Positions 40,140 through 48,999 of a stretch of 64,000 nt of DNA are shown one piece after another. The position numbers and the translations under genes were made by a program. This DNA is from Bacteroidota bacterium (GTDB lineage: Bacteria > Bacteroidota > Rhodothermia > Rhodothermales > UBA10348). The stretch is taken from contig JADFHF010000013.1 of assembly GCA_022567305.1 (NCBI GenBank), positions 1 to 64,000 on the forward strand, written 5' to 3'. Each line of letters begins with the position of its first letter. Position 1 is the stretch's first letter. The notes beneath the pieces are model-generated. The model worked only from the letters and a program-made list of their open reading frames with translations, did not search any database and was not told the DNA's origin.

Positions 40140-40647
40140 ATATCTTGATTCCTGTCTTTAGGTGACGCGGAATAATGTGCCAAATGAGCGTGCCTACGCC
40201 CGATCGGCAGCTTTTCCAATGATTGAGATTCAGGTCGATTCGAACGATGCCCGCGGTCGGAAAATTAATGAATGCCCCTCCAATTAATTGACCCGCCAGA
40301 AGTGAGATCGTCGGTTCGTGTCCGACTACCATGACGTGTTCCACGTCATCCGGGAGAGCCGCCAAACTCCGGAGCATTTGGTCGTAGCCTGCATGGTAGA
40401 TTGTATTGTCGTATTTGACATCTACATCCGTCCATTCTCCTGCATCCATAGCCAATTCCAGAGTTTCTTGCGTCCTCAAGGCCGTTGAGCAGAGCACGAG
40501 TTCGGGCACCTCGTTCGTTCTCGCCAGGAATCTACCGACTTTAATCGAAGCTTTCTGTCCGCGTTTCGCGAGAGGCCTCTGATGATCGCCCACGTAGTCA
40601 GCGTCCCAATCAGACTTTCCATGCCTCAGCAGGATGAGAGTTTTCAT
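40126..40647 (-). CDS. SixA-like phosphohistidine phosphatase (histidine phosphatase superfamily)
   Basis: MKTLILLRHGKSDWDADYVGDHQRPLAKRGQKAS, LCSTALRTQETLELA, VMVVGHEPTISLLAGQL. Confidence 0.93.
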   Translation of the reverse strand: MKTLILLRHGKSDWDADYVGDHQRPLAKRGQKASIKVGRFLARTNEVPELVLCSTALRTQETLELAMDAGEWTDVDVKYDNTIYHAGYDQMLRSLAALPDDVEHVMVVGHEPTISLLAGQLIGGAFINFPTAGIVRIDLNLNHWKSCRSGVGTLIWHIIPRHLKTGIKISKKI

Positions 40648-41408
40648 ACTCCCATGACCGTACTTGCGAGAATACTAGCGCTCTCGGATCGCATAACCGA
40701 CGATAATCCTTCAGAACCGAAAGTAAGAACGATCCAGGCATACGTTGATATGAACGCCAGAATTCCAATGATGAGTCCGACCATGAACACAGTATAGGCA
40801 ATTCGAAGCAACGCAAATTTTCGTGTCAGGACCTGACCGAGTCCATATATATCCCTGATCATATTCTGATACAACGCGGTCTGGTTCGAAAGTAGATCGG
40901 ACATTCCAATGACAAAATCATCTTCCGTCATGTTCGTGAAGTGCCCGAAAAAGAGAATATTGGCTTTGTTTTTGCCTACATCGTCGAGTGACACGATTTG
41001 GCTGCTTACCCTTGGCCTGGCCGCACGAATCGCGTAGACGATCGAGATCAGTGAGCCCAGAAGCATAATGCTCGTCGGTACCAGCAGCCACGGATTGGTG
41101 TCGATTTTCGGAGAAATCGCTGCGATTATGATAGAAATGATGATCCCATTGATGCTGATCATGATGTTTGCCTTGGCATCTGCCAACGAACTTAGATCCA
41201 TATGGACTCGATAGGAAGTCCTGAACATGGTTTCGATTCCGCGGGACGTGCCAAGGCCGCCGTCCTTCTTCTTTTTTTTCTTCCGAGCCGCCGGTTCCTG
41301 GTCCGGCTCACCGTCCGGCTTTGGCCCAGCAGCCGATGGCTGAAGCTCTTCTCCCGAACCAGCATCAGGTTCCGGACTTTCCCGACTCATATTCTCGTTA
41401 GGCTCCAT
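40644..41408 (-). CDS. Pycsar-effector-like (PycTM/DUF5706-type) two-TM protein with low-complexity Lys-rich N-terminus
   Basis: ETMFRTSYRVHMDLSSLADAKANIMISINGIIISIIIAAISPKIDTNPWLLVPTSIMLLGSLISIVYAIRAARPRV...KANILFFGHFTNMTEDDF...MIRDIYGLGQVLTRKFALLRIAYTVFMVGLIIGILAF matches the family pattern as I recall it; no HD domain N-terminal to it. Confidence 0.82.
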   Translation of the reverse strand: MEPNENMSRESPEPDAGSGEELQPSAAGPKPDGEPDQEPAARKKKKKKDGGLGTSRGIETMFRTSYRVHMDLSSLADAKANIMISINGIIISIIIAAISPKIDTNPWLLVPTSIMLLGSLISIVYAIRAARPRVSSQIVSLDDVGKNKANILFFGHFTNMTEDDFVIGMSDLLSNQTALYQNMIRDIYGLGQVLTRKFALLRIAYTVFMVGLIIGILAFISTYAWIVLTFGSEGLSSVMRSESASILASTVMGV

Positions 41409-41576
41409 AAAAGCGGATTTCTCAGAACTGATGGTGTATCATTTAGGGACGTAAATGTACGAATCCACTAGATTCTCCTCCTACATCATTAAAGTCAGGG
41501 AACAACGACTCAGGTGTCTAATTGCAAATTTTATCACAACACCCTCACGCTTCTAGAGACACAAGCCGGTAAGTGA

Positions 41577-42467
41577 ATGTTGATTTCGGGCTTCCACCTT
41601 CTTCATTCCCTGATACGAATCATTGTCGCGATTATTTTCTTCGCTGAGGTGTCCGATGATCGTACGCTCGTCGATGAGATTCCTTATCGCCTGGATTCAC
41701 CCGATTTAGTACACATACTCCCCCACAATCTGGATGAAATTTCCGGACTCACACCCATCGATTCCGTTCACGTGGCCGCCGTACAGGACGAGAAAGGTAC
41801 GCTATTCATCCTCAATGTGAAGACTGGAAAAATCGTAGACTCTGTGCGATTCGCCGGACGCGGAGACTACGAGGGAGTCGAGGCCATTGGGAATCAGATA
41901 TTTGTTCTCCGAAGTGATGGCGACTTGTTCACGTTCAGTTCCGATCGTGCGACGTGGAGCGATCGCACTCCGTCAAAGCATATCCGTACGCGGTTATCCA
42001 GACGGTACGACGCTGAGGGGCTCGCGTACGATGCCACATCAGGGACCGTGCTTATTGTTTGTAAGGAATACCCCGGGAAGGGGTTTCGGCGCTCGAGAGC
42101 CGTCTACACTTTCGATCTTCGTTCAAAAAAGGTCAGTGACGATCCGGCCTTTGTTTTATCGAGTGATAGCCTGGCCATCGCCCTAGGTGAACCTCGAAAA
42201 ATGCATTCGCGATTCAAGCCGTCTGCGATAGCTGTTCATCCTTCTAGCGGAAACCTGTTTCTATTATCTTCGCGCAACCGACTGCTGCTAGTTTCCGATT
42301 GGTCCGGCCATATTTTGGCCGTAAAAAAACTCGACAAGGACATCATCAGACAACCCGAAGGCATCGCATTTATGCCGGACGGAGCCCTGATTATCGCCTC
42401 GGAAGCGGCCGGCGGCCGGGCTGTTCTCGTTAAGTATTCCGAACGAATCCGAGAGGAGAGACCGTAG
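41577..42467 (+). CDS. SdiA-regulated-like beta-propeller protein
   Basis: YRLDSPDLVHILPHNLDEISGLTPIDSVHVAAVQDEKGTLFILNVKTGKI...FAGRGDYEGVEAIGNQIFVLRSDGDLF...AEGLAYDATSGTVLIVCKE...QPEGIAFMPDGALIIASEA. Confidence 0.82.
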   Translation: MLISGFHLLHSLIRIIVAIIFFAEVSDDRTLVDEIPYRLDSPDLVHILPHNLDEISGLTPIDSVHVAAVQDEKGTLFILNVKTGKIVDSVRFAGRGDYEGVEAIGNQIFVLRSDGDLFTFSSDRATWSDRTPSKHIRTRLSRRYDAEGLAYDATSGTVLIVCKEYPGKGFRRSRAVYTFDLRSKKVSDDPAFVLSSDSLAIALGEPRKMHSRFKPSAIAVHPSSGNLFLLSSRNRLLLVSDWSGHILAVKKLDKDIIRQPEGIAFMPDGALIIASEAAGGRAVLVKYSERIREERP

Positions 42468-42471
42468 ATTT

Positions 42472-45400
42472 ATGAGTTCGATGATCACTTCGGGAAACTG
42501 TCCGCGAACAATAATTCCACTCATTCTGCTTGTCTTGGCCGGATGCACGGCAGCATCTGTTTATATCTCGCCCATGGACCGGTCCAATCTTGCCGCTGCA
42601 CCTCCTTCAATCGATGAGCTTAAGCACGAGGTGTATCTCATTGGTGATGCCGGGGGATCCACTTCCCCTTCGTCCGAACCGACGTTGAAATTGCTGAAAC
42701 GATTGACCGAACAAGCCGACTCAAACGGGACGGTCGTTTTTCTTGGTGACAACGTCTACTGCTGCGGTCTCCCGGATTCCTCATCTTCGAGTCGGGCATA
42801 CGCCGAGATGCGACTGAGAGCCCAGATAGATGCGATTCAAAACTATAAGGGCCGAGTCATTTTCGTGCCCGGGAATCATGACTGGGGCGGGGATTCAATC
42901 CAGAGAGTGGACCTCGTAAATCGACAAGAGGCTTTCGTCGAATCTGCACTTGGTGACGAACAATCGTTTTTACCGAACAATGGTTTACCTGGACCCATTG
43001 AAGTAAAACTGGAAGATGGATTACGCCTCATCGTGCTCGACACTCAGTGGTGGATGACGGATGCGATGAAGCCCTTTGGAGAATCTGGGTCAGCCGACAT
43101 TGAAGAAGAGGCCGATCTTTTTTTAGAGCTACAGGATCTCGTAACCAAACGTCGAAAGGATGACCTCCTCATCGTTGGCCACCATCCGATTCGATCGAAT
43201 GGCAGACACGGTGGACATTTTTCAATAAAAGACCATTTATTCCCCCTGACCGCCGTAAACAAGAATTGGTACCTACCCCTGCCCATTATCGGATCTCTCT
43301 ACCCGATTCTTCGGCGGGCCACGGGTGGACCGCAAGATTTTTCGAATCCCAAGTATCGATCGCTGATCAGCGCCTTGGACGCAATATTTCGAACCCATGA
43401 AGCTCGATTGGTTTATGCGTCCGGTCACGAGCACAATCTAGAGTACTTCTCAGAAGGGCAAATCCACCACGTCGTAAGTGGAGCAGGCTCGAGAACGGAT
43501 TACGTGGCCTCCGGAAGGGATGCCCGGTTCACCTATGGCGGAAAAGGCTTTATACGGATCAGATATTACGAGAATGGCGAGATGTGGCTCGAGGCCTGGG
43601 GAAGCCACGAAAACAACCCGGAAGGACGTCTTCTTTACCACGCTCAGATGGAAGGTCCCGCTCCCGAGGTCATTACCGAACCCATCATCGTTGAAGACGA
43701 GCAGCAACTGTTGATCCCACCGGATTCAACCGTCCGGCGGGCCGCGAATCCTTCGCTAGCGGCTGGCGGTCTCTACAAATTCTTTTTCGGCTCTGAAAAC
43801 AGGAAAGCCTGGACGACTGAAGTCAACTTTCCAGTGTTTGACATAGGCACAGAGTCTGGAGGTCTGACGCCGATAAAAAGAGGCGGCGGACTTCAGACCA
43901 CATCCCTTCGATTGCGTGATTCGCAGGGAAGGCAGTTCGTTCTTCGATCCGTAACAAAAGATCCAACGAAAAGCTTGCCGCCGGAACTGAAAGAGACCCT
44001 CGTGGCAAATATTGTGGTTGACCAGTATGCCATCTTGCACCCGTTCGCGACCATTGTTGTACCCAAACTTGCCGATGGTGCGGGTGTCTACCATACCAAT
44101 CCGAAGATCGTCCTGGTCCCCAAAGACGATCGTTTTGGCCCTTTCAGGGACGTGGTTGCCAACCAGATCATGCTGTTTGAGGAACGACCGGATGACGACA
44201 TGTCTCACGCGCCGACATTTGGAAGATCCAAAAAAGTCATCGGCATCGTGTCTATGACGAAAGAAATTACGAGCGACAATGACAACCGCGTCGATGTGCG
44301 CTTCTACGCCCGAGCTCGCCTTTTCGACATGTACATCTCCGATTGGGATCGACATTCAGATCAGTGGCGCTGGGCTGAATTTCCGGCGGAGGACGGCAAA
44401 GGAAAACGCTATCGCGCCATCCCGCGAGATCGAGATTGGGCGATGAGTCTCATGAATGGAATTTTTCCGAGCATTGCTAAATCCCGATATGTGCTAGGCA
44501 AGAATCAAGATTTTCGAGAGAGCTATGGGTATGTCAGAGGCTTGACCCGGAACGGGCGACCTCAGGATAGAAGGTTTTTGACATCTCTCACCAGGAGCGA
44601 CTGGCTGGAAATCGCACGAGACATTCAATCGGGTTTAACCAACGAAGTCATCGATTCGGCCGTAAACGATTTTCCTGAACCGATCCAGGAATTATATGCA
44701 GACGAATTTCGTCACCTCCTCCGGGTTCGGCGAAAAAAATTGCCGGACGCGGCTGAAGAATACTATGAACTACTTAGCCGATTTCCTGATGTGGTAGGAT
44801 CCAACAAACACGAGCGTTTCGAAATCAAAAGACTCAGCGGCGATCGGACTGAAATCGTCATGTATAAAACATCCAAAGAGGGAGAAATTCGAAAAGAACT
44901 CTTCAGGAGAACGTTTTTGGGCTCTGAAACCGACGAAGTCAGGCTGTACGGACTCGGTGGAAACGACGCTTTCGTTGTAACGGGAAACGCCGATCACGGC
45001 GTACGTATTCGAGCCATTGGAGGAGTGGGCTCGGATCGATTCGTTGACCACTCCGGCCCATCCGCTCGACGAAAGAGCTTTCTGGTTTACGATGTTCCGT
45101 TCGAAACGGAGATCCACATCGGCCCGACCATGTCGATACGATTATCTAATGATCCACTGGTTAACCGCTATGATCCCCACGAGTACGGATACCCCGATTT
45201 CATGCCGTCCGTGTTCTTCGGTCTGAATCAGGATGACGGACTCTTCATCGGTGGAGGTGGTACCATCACACGATACAGTTTCAGGCGCCATCCGTTTGAT
45301 AATGAACACTCATTTCGAGCCAATCTCGCAGCAAGAACTGGGGCGTTTAATGTTGCCTATGAGGGGCGCTTTACCGATCGCTTGAATGGCTGGGATATCG

Positions 45401-46230
45401 GTGTTGAAGCATCCGTTCGCACACCCAATAATATCCGCAACTTCTATGGACTCGGAAATGAAAGCCCCAACACAAACGAAGATGCCGAGTTTTATCAGGC
45501 TCGATTTTCTGAGGCTGTGGCTGGCGTGAGACTGATTAAGCCGGTGGGTGAGTTTCTGGAGTTTTATATCGGCCCAAAGTTGGAGCGCACAGACATAAAG
45601 AGTGATTCTACTCGATTCGTTGGCCAACCGCAGGCCGGTATCTCGCTAGGATCATTCGGGAACCAGACATTTATCGGACTTGAATCTGGATTCGACGTTG
45701 ACGCCCGCGACTCTGGAGTATATCCTAGACAAGGTTTTTTCTGGGAGAACAGATTTCATTTTAGACACGGCTGGCACGAATTATCGACCGATTTCATCGA
45801 GCTCTCTTCGAATTTCACTCTATATGTAACACCCGTCTCACAGCCCCGAAATACCTTCGCTGCCAGAGTCGGAATTCGTCACAATATCGGAGATTTTCCT
45901 TTTTACAGATCAAGTACACTCGGTGGGAAACATAATCTGAGAGGCTGGCGCAGCACTCGCTTTGCAGGCCGAACTGCATTTTATCAGAGCTTCGAGATTC
46001 GAACACAACTTTTTAGATACTCGACGCTCTTAGCCGTGGGCTCAGCCGGCGCCCTTGCGTTCGTCGACAACGGTCGTGTGTGGACGGATGCAGAGCGCTC
46101 CTCGACGTGGCATCAAGGCTATGGAGTTGGCTTCTGGGCTAATCTGTTTGACCTTTCGGTGTTTACCGCGACGCTTAATTTTTCAAAAGAGGAGACCACG
46201 GTCTACATCGGACTCGGACTGTTCTACTGA
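42472..46230 (+). CDS. Lipoprotein fusing a metallophosphoesterase to a C-terminal BamA/Omp85-like beta-barrel
   Basis: Lipobox LLVLAGCTAAS; metallophosphatase motifs VYLIGDAGG, VVFLGDNVY, FVPGNHDW, LIVGHHPI, YASGHEHN; C-terminal SSTLGGKHNLRGWRSTRFAGRTAFYQSFEIRTQLFRY...FVDNGRVW...GLGLFY. Confidence 0.88.
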   Translation: MSSMITSGNCPRTIIPLILLVLAGCTAASVYISPMDRSNLAAAPPSIDELKHEVYLIGDAGGSTSPSSEPTLKLLKRLTEQADSNGTVVFLGDNVYCCGLPDSSSSSRAYAEMRLRAQIDAIQNYKGRVIFVPGNHDWGGDSIQRVDLVNRQEAFVESALGDEQSFLPNNGLPGPIEVKLEDGLRLIVLDTQWWMTDAMKPFGESGSADIEEEADLFLELQDLVTKRRKDDLLIVGHHPIRSNGRHGGHFSIKDHLFPLTAVNKNWYLPLPIIGSLYPILRRATGGPQDFSNPKYRSLISALDAIFRTHEARLVYASGHEHNLEYFSEGQIHHVVSGAGSRTDYVASGRDARFTYGGKGFIRIRYYENGEMWLEAWGSHENNPEGRLLYHAQMEGPAPEVITEPIIVEDEQQLLIPPDSTVRRAANPSLAAGGLYKFFFGSENRKAWTTEVNFPVFDIGTESGGLTPIKRGGGLQTTSLRLRDSQGRQFVLRSVTKDPTKSLPPELKETLVANIVVDQYAILHPFATIVVPKLADGAGVYHTNPKIVLVPKDDRFGPFRDVVANQIMLFEERPDDDMSHAPTFGRSKKVIGIVSMTKEITSDNDNRVDVRFYARARLFDMYISDWDRHSDQWRWAEFPAEDGKGKRYRAIPRDRDWAMSLMNGIFPSIAKSRYVLGKNQDFRESYGYVRGLTRNGRPQDRRFLTSLTRSDWLEIARDIQSGLTNEVIDSAVNDFPEPIQELYADEFRHLLRVRRKKLPDAAEEYYELLSRFPDVVGSNKHERFEIKRLSGDRTEIVMYKTSKEGEIRKELFRRTFLGSETDEVRLYGLGGNDAFVVTGNADHGVRIRAIGGVGSDRFVDHSGPSARRKSFLVYDVPFETEIHIGPTMSIRLSNDPLVNRYDPHEYGYPDFMPSVFFGLNQDDGLFIGGGGTITRYSFRRHPFDNEHSFRANLAARTGAFNVAYEGRFTDRLNGWDIGVEASVRTPNNIRNFYGLGNESPNTNEDAEFYQARFSEAVAGVRLIKPVGEFLEFYIGPKLERTDIKSDSTRFVGQPQAGISLGSFGNQTFIGLESGFDVDARDSGVYPRQGFFWENRFHFRHGWHELSTDFIELSSNFTLYVTPVSQPRNTFAARVGIRHNIGDFPFYRSSTLGGKHNLRGWRSTRFAGRTAFYQSFEIRTQLFRYSTLLAVGSAGALAFVDNGRVWTDAERSSTWHQGYGVGFWANLFDLSVFTATLNFSKEETTVYIGLGLFY

Positions 46231-46607
46231 TTGTTAGCGCGCACTCTAGTCGTTCGATACGTTGCCTCCGCATAATCGCAGGGCCCTCCAACAGGAGGAT
46301 TTGCTTTCCGTACACTCACTTCAATCCCGGAAATGATGGGGGTCGTCTTTAGAATATCCTGTGCAATCAGATATGCGAGTCTTTCGATCAGATAGAAACT
46401 GTTGGTGGTGACAATTTCCCGAATCAGCCTGTAAATATGTTCGTAATCGACCGTCCGGCCGAGGTCGTCGTCGGCCGCTGCTGCCTCGAAATCCAATTCC
46501 ATCGCAACATCCACTTCGTACCGACCACCGATTCGATGTTCTTCTTTGAGTACACCATGATGGGCGTAAAAGACAGCGTTCTGAATTCTGATCGTTCCGA
46601 AAGGCAT
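46224..46607 (-). CDS. folB: Dihydroneopterin aldolase
   Basis: IRIQNAVFYAHHGVLKEEHRIGGRYEVDVAMELDF, TVDYEHIYRLIREIV, FYLIERLAYLIAQDIL, VSVRKANPPVGG; 7-bp convergent overlap with 42472..46230. Confidence 0.93.
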   Translation of the reverse strand: MPFGTIRIQNAVFYAHHGVLKEEHRIGGRYEVDVAMELDFEAAAADDDLGRTVDYEHIYRLIREIVTTNSFYLIERLAYLIAQDILKTTPIISGIEVSVRKANPPVGGPCDYAEATYRTTRVRANNQ

Positions 46608-46690
46608 ACTGATGCTTCTACTGATTCTTGGTGAAAGAAAAGTACGAATGCCGACGTCGAATAAAGATCAACGACTCCAGGTATCTCGTG

Positions 46691-47668
46691 CTAAAAGCCG
46701 GCACGATCAAGAAGGTCTTTTAGATCAGACGAGAGATCCGATGTCGCCTTCAGCTGACTGATGAAAAGCGTTCCGTACAATCCGAGAATGGTATCGCTTC
46801 GTTTGCGATGCTCATCCAGCATTCGAACCACATCGGCATTTTTTAGCTCCTCTGAGACGTACATTTTTCTAGGACCATTAGGGCCGGGCCGCGATTCGGC
46901 CGGGAAACTTCGTTCGGGCTCGAACAATCGATTCCCAAAATGACATCCGACACAGCGAGTCGGCACGGTCAGGTCCGTCGGATCACGCCGAATTCGAGTC
47001 GTCTGCTCTCCGGACTCGTCGTAGGCGTAGAAATCCCAATACCCATCATTTCGCTTCGTCAATGCGCTTACTTCGAGGACTCTATCCCCTTCCACATGTT
47101 CTGAAATAAAGGTCGTTCCGGCATTATACATAATCCGATTGCCCGACTCACGGTATGATGAAAGAGCGGAGATCAGTGCGTCTTTTGGAACGTGAATTCG
47201 CCTAATACTGGAAGACATCACGCCATTTACTTCAAAACTGAACCATTCTCCACTTACCCTCCAATCCCCTTTTAAAGTCCGCAGATCAGCGATCGAACGC
47301 GGGATGGGCCTGTAGTCGTAATAGTGGGCTTGGATGATGGGTTCCAATTCTGCCCAATCGATCGCACCATCCTCAGCGGCAGACACCAAGGAAGACCCTA
47401 ATTCTGGAAGCCTTGCTGAAATTCTTTCCAGTATCAAGTAGAACCTGCCGCTTCGCTCTTCTACGAATCCTGCTTCGAATGGATCTTGTCCTTCGTCGGA
47501 AACCATGCCGCCGATGTAGAATGAAAGCAAGCGCCGGTCATCTGCCCCCTCCAATACGATTCGAACTCCGGAGTCGTCCTCGTTCGGAGGGCTATCTCCG
47601 GTACGCCCGCACGCCATCCCATTCAACAGCCCGACCGTCAAACCGGCGATCAGAAAAAATCTATTCAT
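46691..47668 (-). CDS. Lipoprotein with a single c-type heme-binding motif
   Basis: In-frame ATG at 47668 gives MNRFFLIAGLTVGLLNGMACGRTGDSPPNEDD (lipobox GMAC); CVGCH motif in VPTRCVGCHFGNRLFEPERSFP. Confidence 0.7.
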   Translation of the reverse strand: MNRFFLIAGLTVGLLNGMACGRTGDSPPNEDDSGVRIVLEGADDRRLLSFYIGGMVSDEGQDPFEAGFVEERSGRFYLILERISARLPELGSSLVSAAEDGAIDWAELEPIIQAHYYDYRPIPRSIADLRTLKGDWRVSGEWFSFEVNGVMSSSIRRIHVPKDALISALSSYRESGNRIMYNAGTTFISEHVEGDRVLEVSALTKRNDGYWDFYAYDESGEQTTRIRRDPTDLTVPTRCVGCHFGNRLFEPERSFPAESRPGPNGPRKMYVSEELKNADVVRMLDEHRKRSDTILGLYGTLFISQLKATSDLSSDLKDLLDRAGF

Positions 47669-47755
47669 GTTGGCTATCGAGATCCTCCGAAGGAAGCTGT
47701 ACATTGGACTCCCGTCTTCGCGATAAAACGCCCATGTGAATGGGTCGGTTCTAAG

Positions 47756-48997
47756 TTGAGTCCCGTACTTCTCATAGACGCTATCCCCGATTCTATAGAG
47801 ATCATCGTTCTGACGATCGTCTGGTTTGCCGGTGGTATCACGGGTGGGATTTTCCTTTATCGCATTCGTAACAAGAAAGAGCTTGGATTGTTCGAAGCCC
47901 GAAAAACGGCGCTCGGGAATAGGGAGAAGGAATTGGCCCGTATTCGAGCGACGATAAAAGCGGAGCAACGAACCGATAATTCGGGCATACTCGAAGCCAC
48001 CGTCACCGTGCTCCGCGAAGAACTGGACCAACAATCTCTCGAGATCAGTATTGCGAAGGAAGAGCATGGTCTCGAACTCCGAATTCTTCAAGATGAGATC
48101 GAGTCATTGACGCACGGGCCCGGCGAAACGGCTGGATTCGCCTACGAAATCGAGGACGTCACATTCAATACGGAGTCATCGTCCGAGACGGAGCCACCAG
48201 AAACAGCATCGTCCGAGACGGAACCAACAGAAACAGCATCGTCCGAGACGGAGCCACCAGAAAAAGTATCGTTCGAGACGGGGCCACCAGAAACAGTATC
48301 GTCCGAGACGGAACCATCAGAAACAGGATCGTCCGAGACGGAACCACCAGAAACAGCATCGTCCGAGACGGAGCCACCAGAAACAGGATTGTCCGAGACG
48401 GAACCATCAGAAACAGTATCGTCCGAGACGGAGCCACCAGAAACAGTATCGTCCGAGACAGGGCCACCAGAATCAGTATCGTCCGAGACGGAGCCGGCGG
48501 AAAACCAGGAATCAGTCACCGACTGGCCTACAAACGATTTTTCTTATCTGTTTAGTGACGCCACAGCGGAGTCTAACCGAAACGAAGAAGAACCAAGCGA
48601 GAAGGAAAGCTTTCCAGCAAAAAACAAAGCATCTCTTGACCTGACTCCTAGCGAAAAACAGATGGAGACCGGGGATATCACGATCCCAGAATTTCCACCA
48701 TTCAAGTCTCTTGTCGAGTTATTTCCTCTCTTAAAACTGGACGAGCCCGATTCAGAGACGATTGAGGAGGATAAGTCTGGCTCCAAGACCCGTGCTGCTG
48801 GTCTACAGATGCTTCTTGGACTAGCGGATCATGAATTCAGTCAGCTCCGCGAACTGGGATTCAATTCGTACGAAAGTATTGCCGAGCTATCATCTTCCGA
48901 TATCTCGCATCTTTCAGAAAAATTCAACCTGCCCGCATCGCGTGTCGAACAGATCTGGATCTCTGGGGCTCAACTTCGTCTGTTCGAGGGCGGTTGA
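47756..48997 (+). CDS. Membrane-anchored protein with acidic decapeptide repeats and C-terminal helical region
   Basis: N-terminal TM (IEIIVLTIVWFAGGITGGIFLYRI), coiled-coil-like region, 11 x SSETEPPETx, C-terminal LGFNSYESIAELSSSDISHLSEKFNLPASRVEQIWISGAQ (HhH-like). TTG start. Confidence 0.75.
   Translation: MSPVLLIDAIPDSIEIIVLTIVWFAGGITGGIFLYRIRNKKELGLFEARKTALGNREKELARIRATIKAEQRTDNSGILEATVTVLREELDQQSLEISIAKEEHGLELRILQDEIESLTHGPGETAGFAYEIEDVTFNTESSSETEPPETASSETEPTETASSETEPPEKVSFETGPPETVSSETEPSETGSSETEPPETASSETEPPETGLSETEPSETVSSETEPPETVSSETGPPESVSSETEPAENQESVTDWPTNDFSYLFSDATAESNRNEEEPSEKESFPAKNKASLDLTPSEKQMETGDITIPEFPPFKSLVELFPLLKLDEPDSETIEEDKSGSKTRAAGLQMLLGLADHEFSQLRELGFNSYESIAELSSSDISHLSEKFNLPASRVEQIWISGAQLRLFEGG
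48179..48508. repeat. 30-bp in-frame tandem repeat, 11 units
   Basis: Units close to TCGTCCGAGACGGAGCCACCAGAAACAGCA; encoded SSETEPPETA / SSETEPTETA / SSETEPPEKV / SFETGPPETV / SSETEPSETG / ... / SSETEPAENQ. Confidence 0.95.
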
Positions 48998-48999
48998 TC

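Noticed and set aside
46691-48091. Full-length 466-aa reading of the minus ORF
   Set aside because: The upstream part overlaps 47756..48997 on the other strand and lacks family character; a lipoprotein signal begins at the internal ATG (47668).
48142-48519. Antisense repeat ORFs (GGSVSDDTVS..., 48142..48519 and 48165..48467 -)
   Set aside because: Generated by the 30-bp in-frame repeat of 47756..48997; open antisense frames are expected from repetition.
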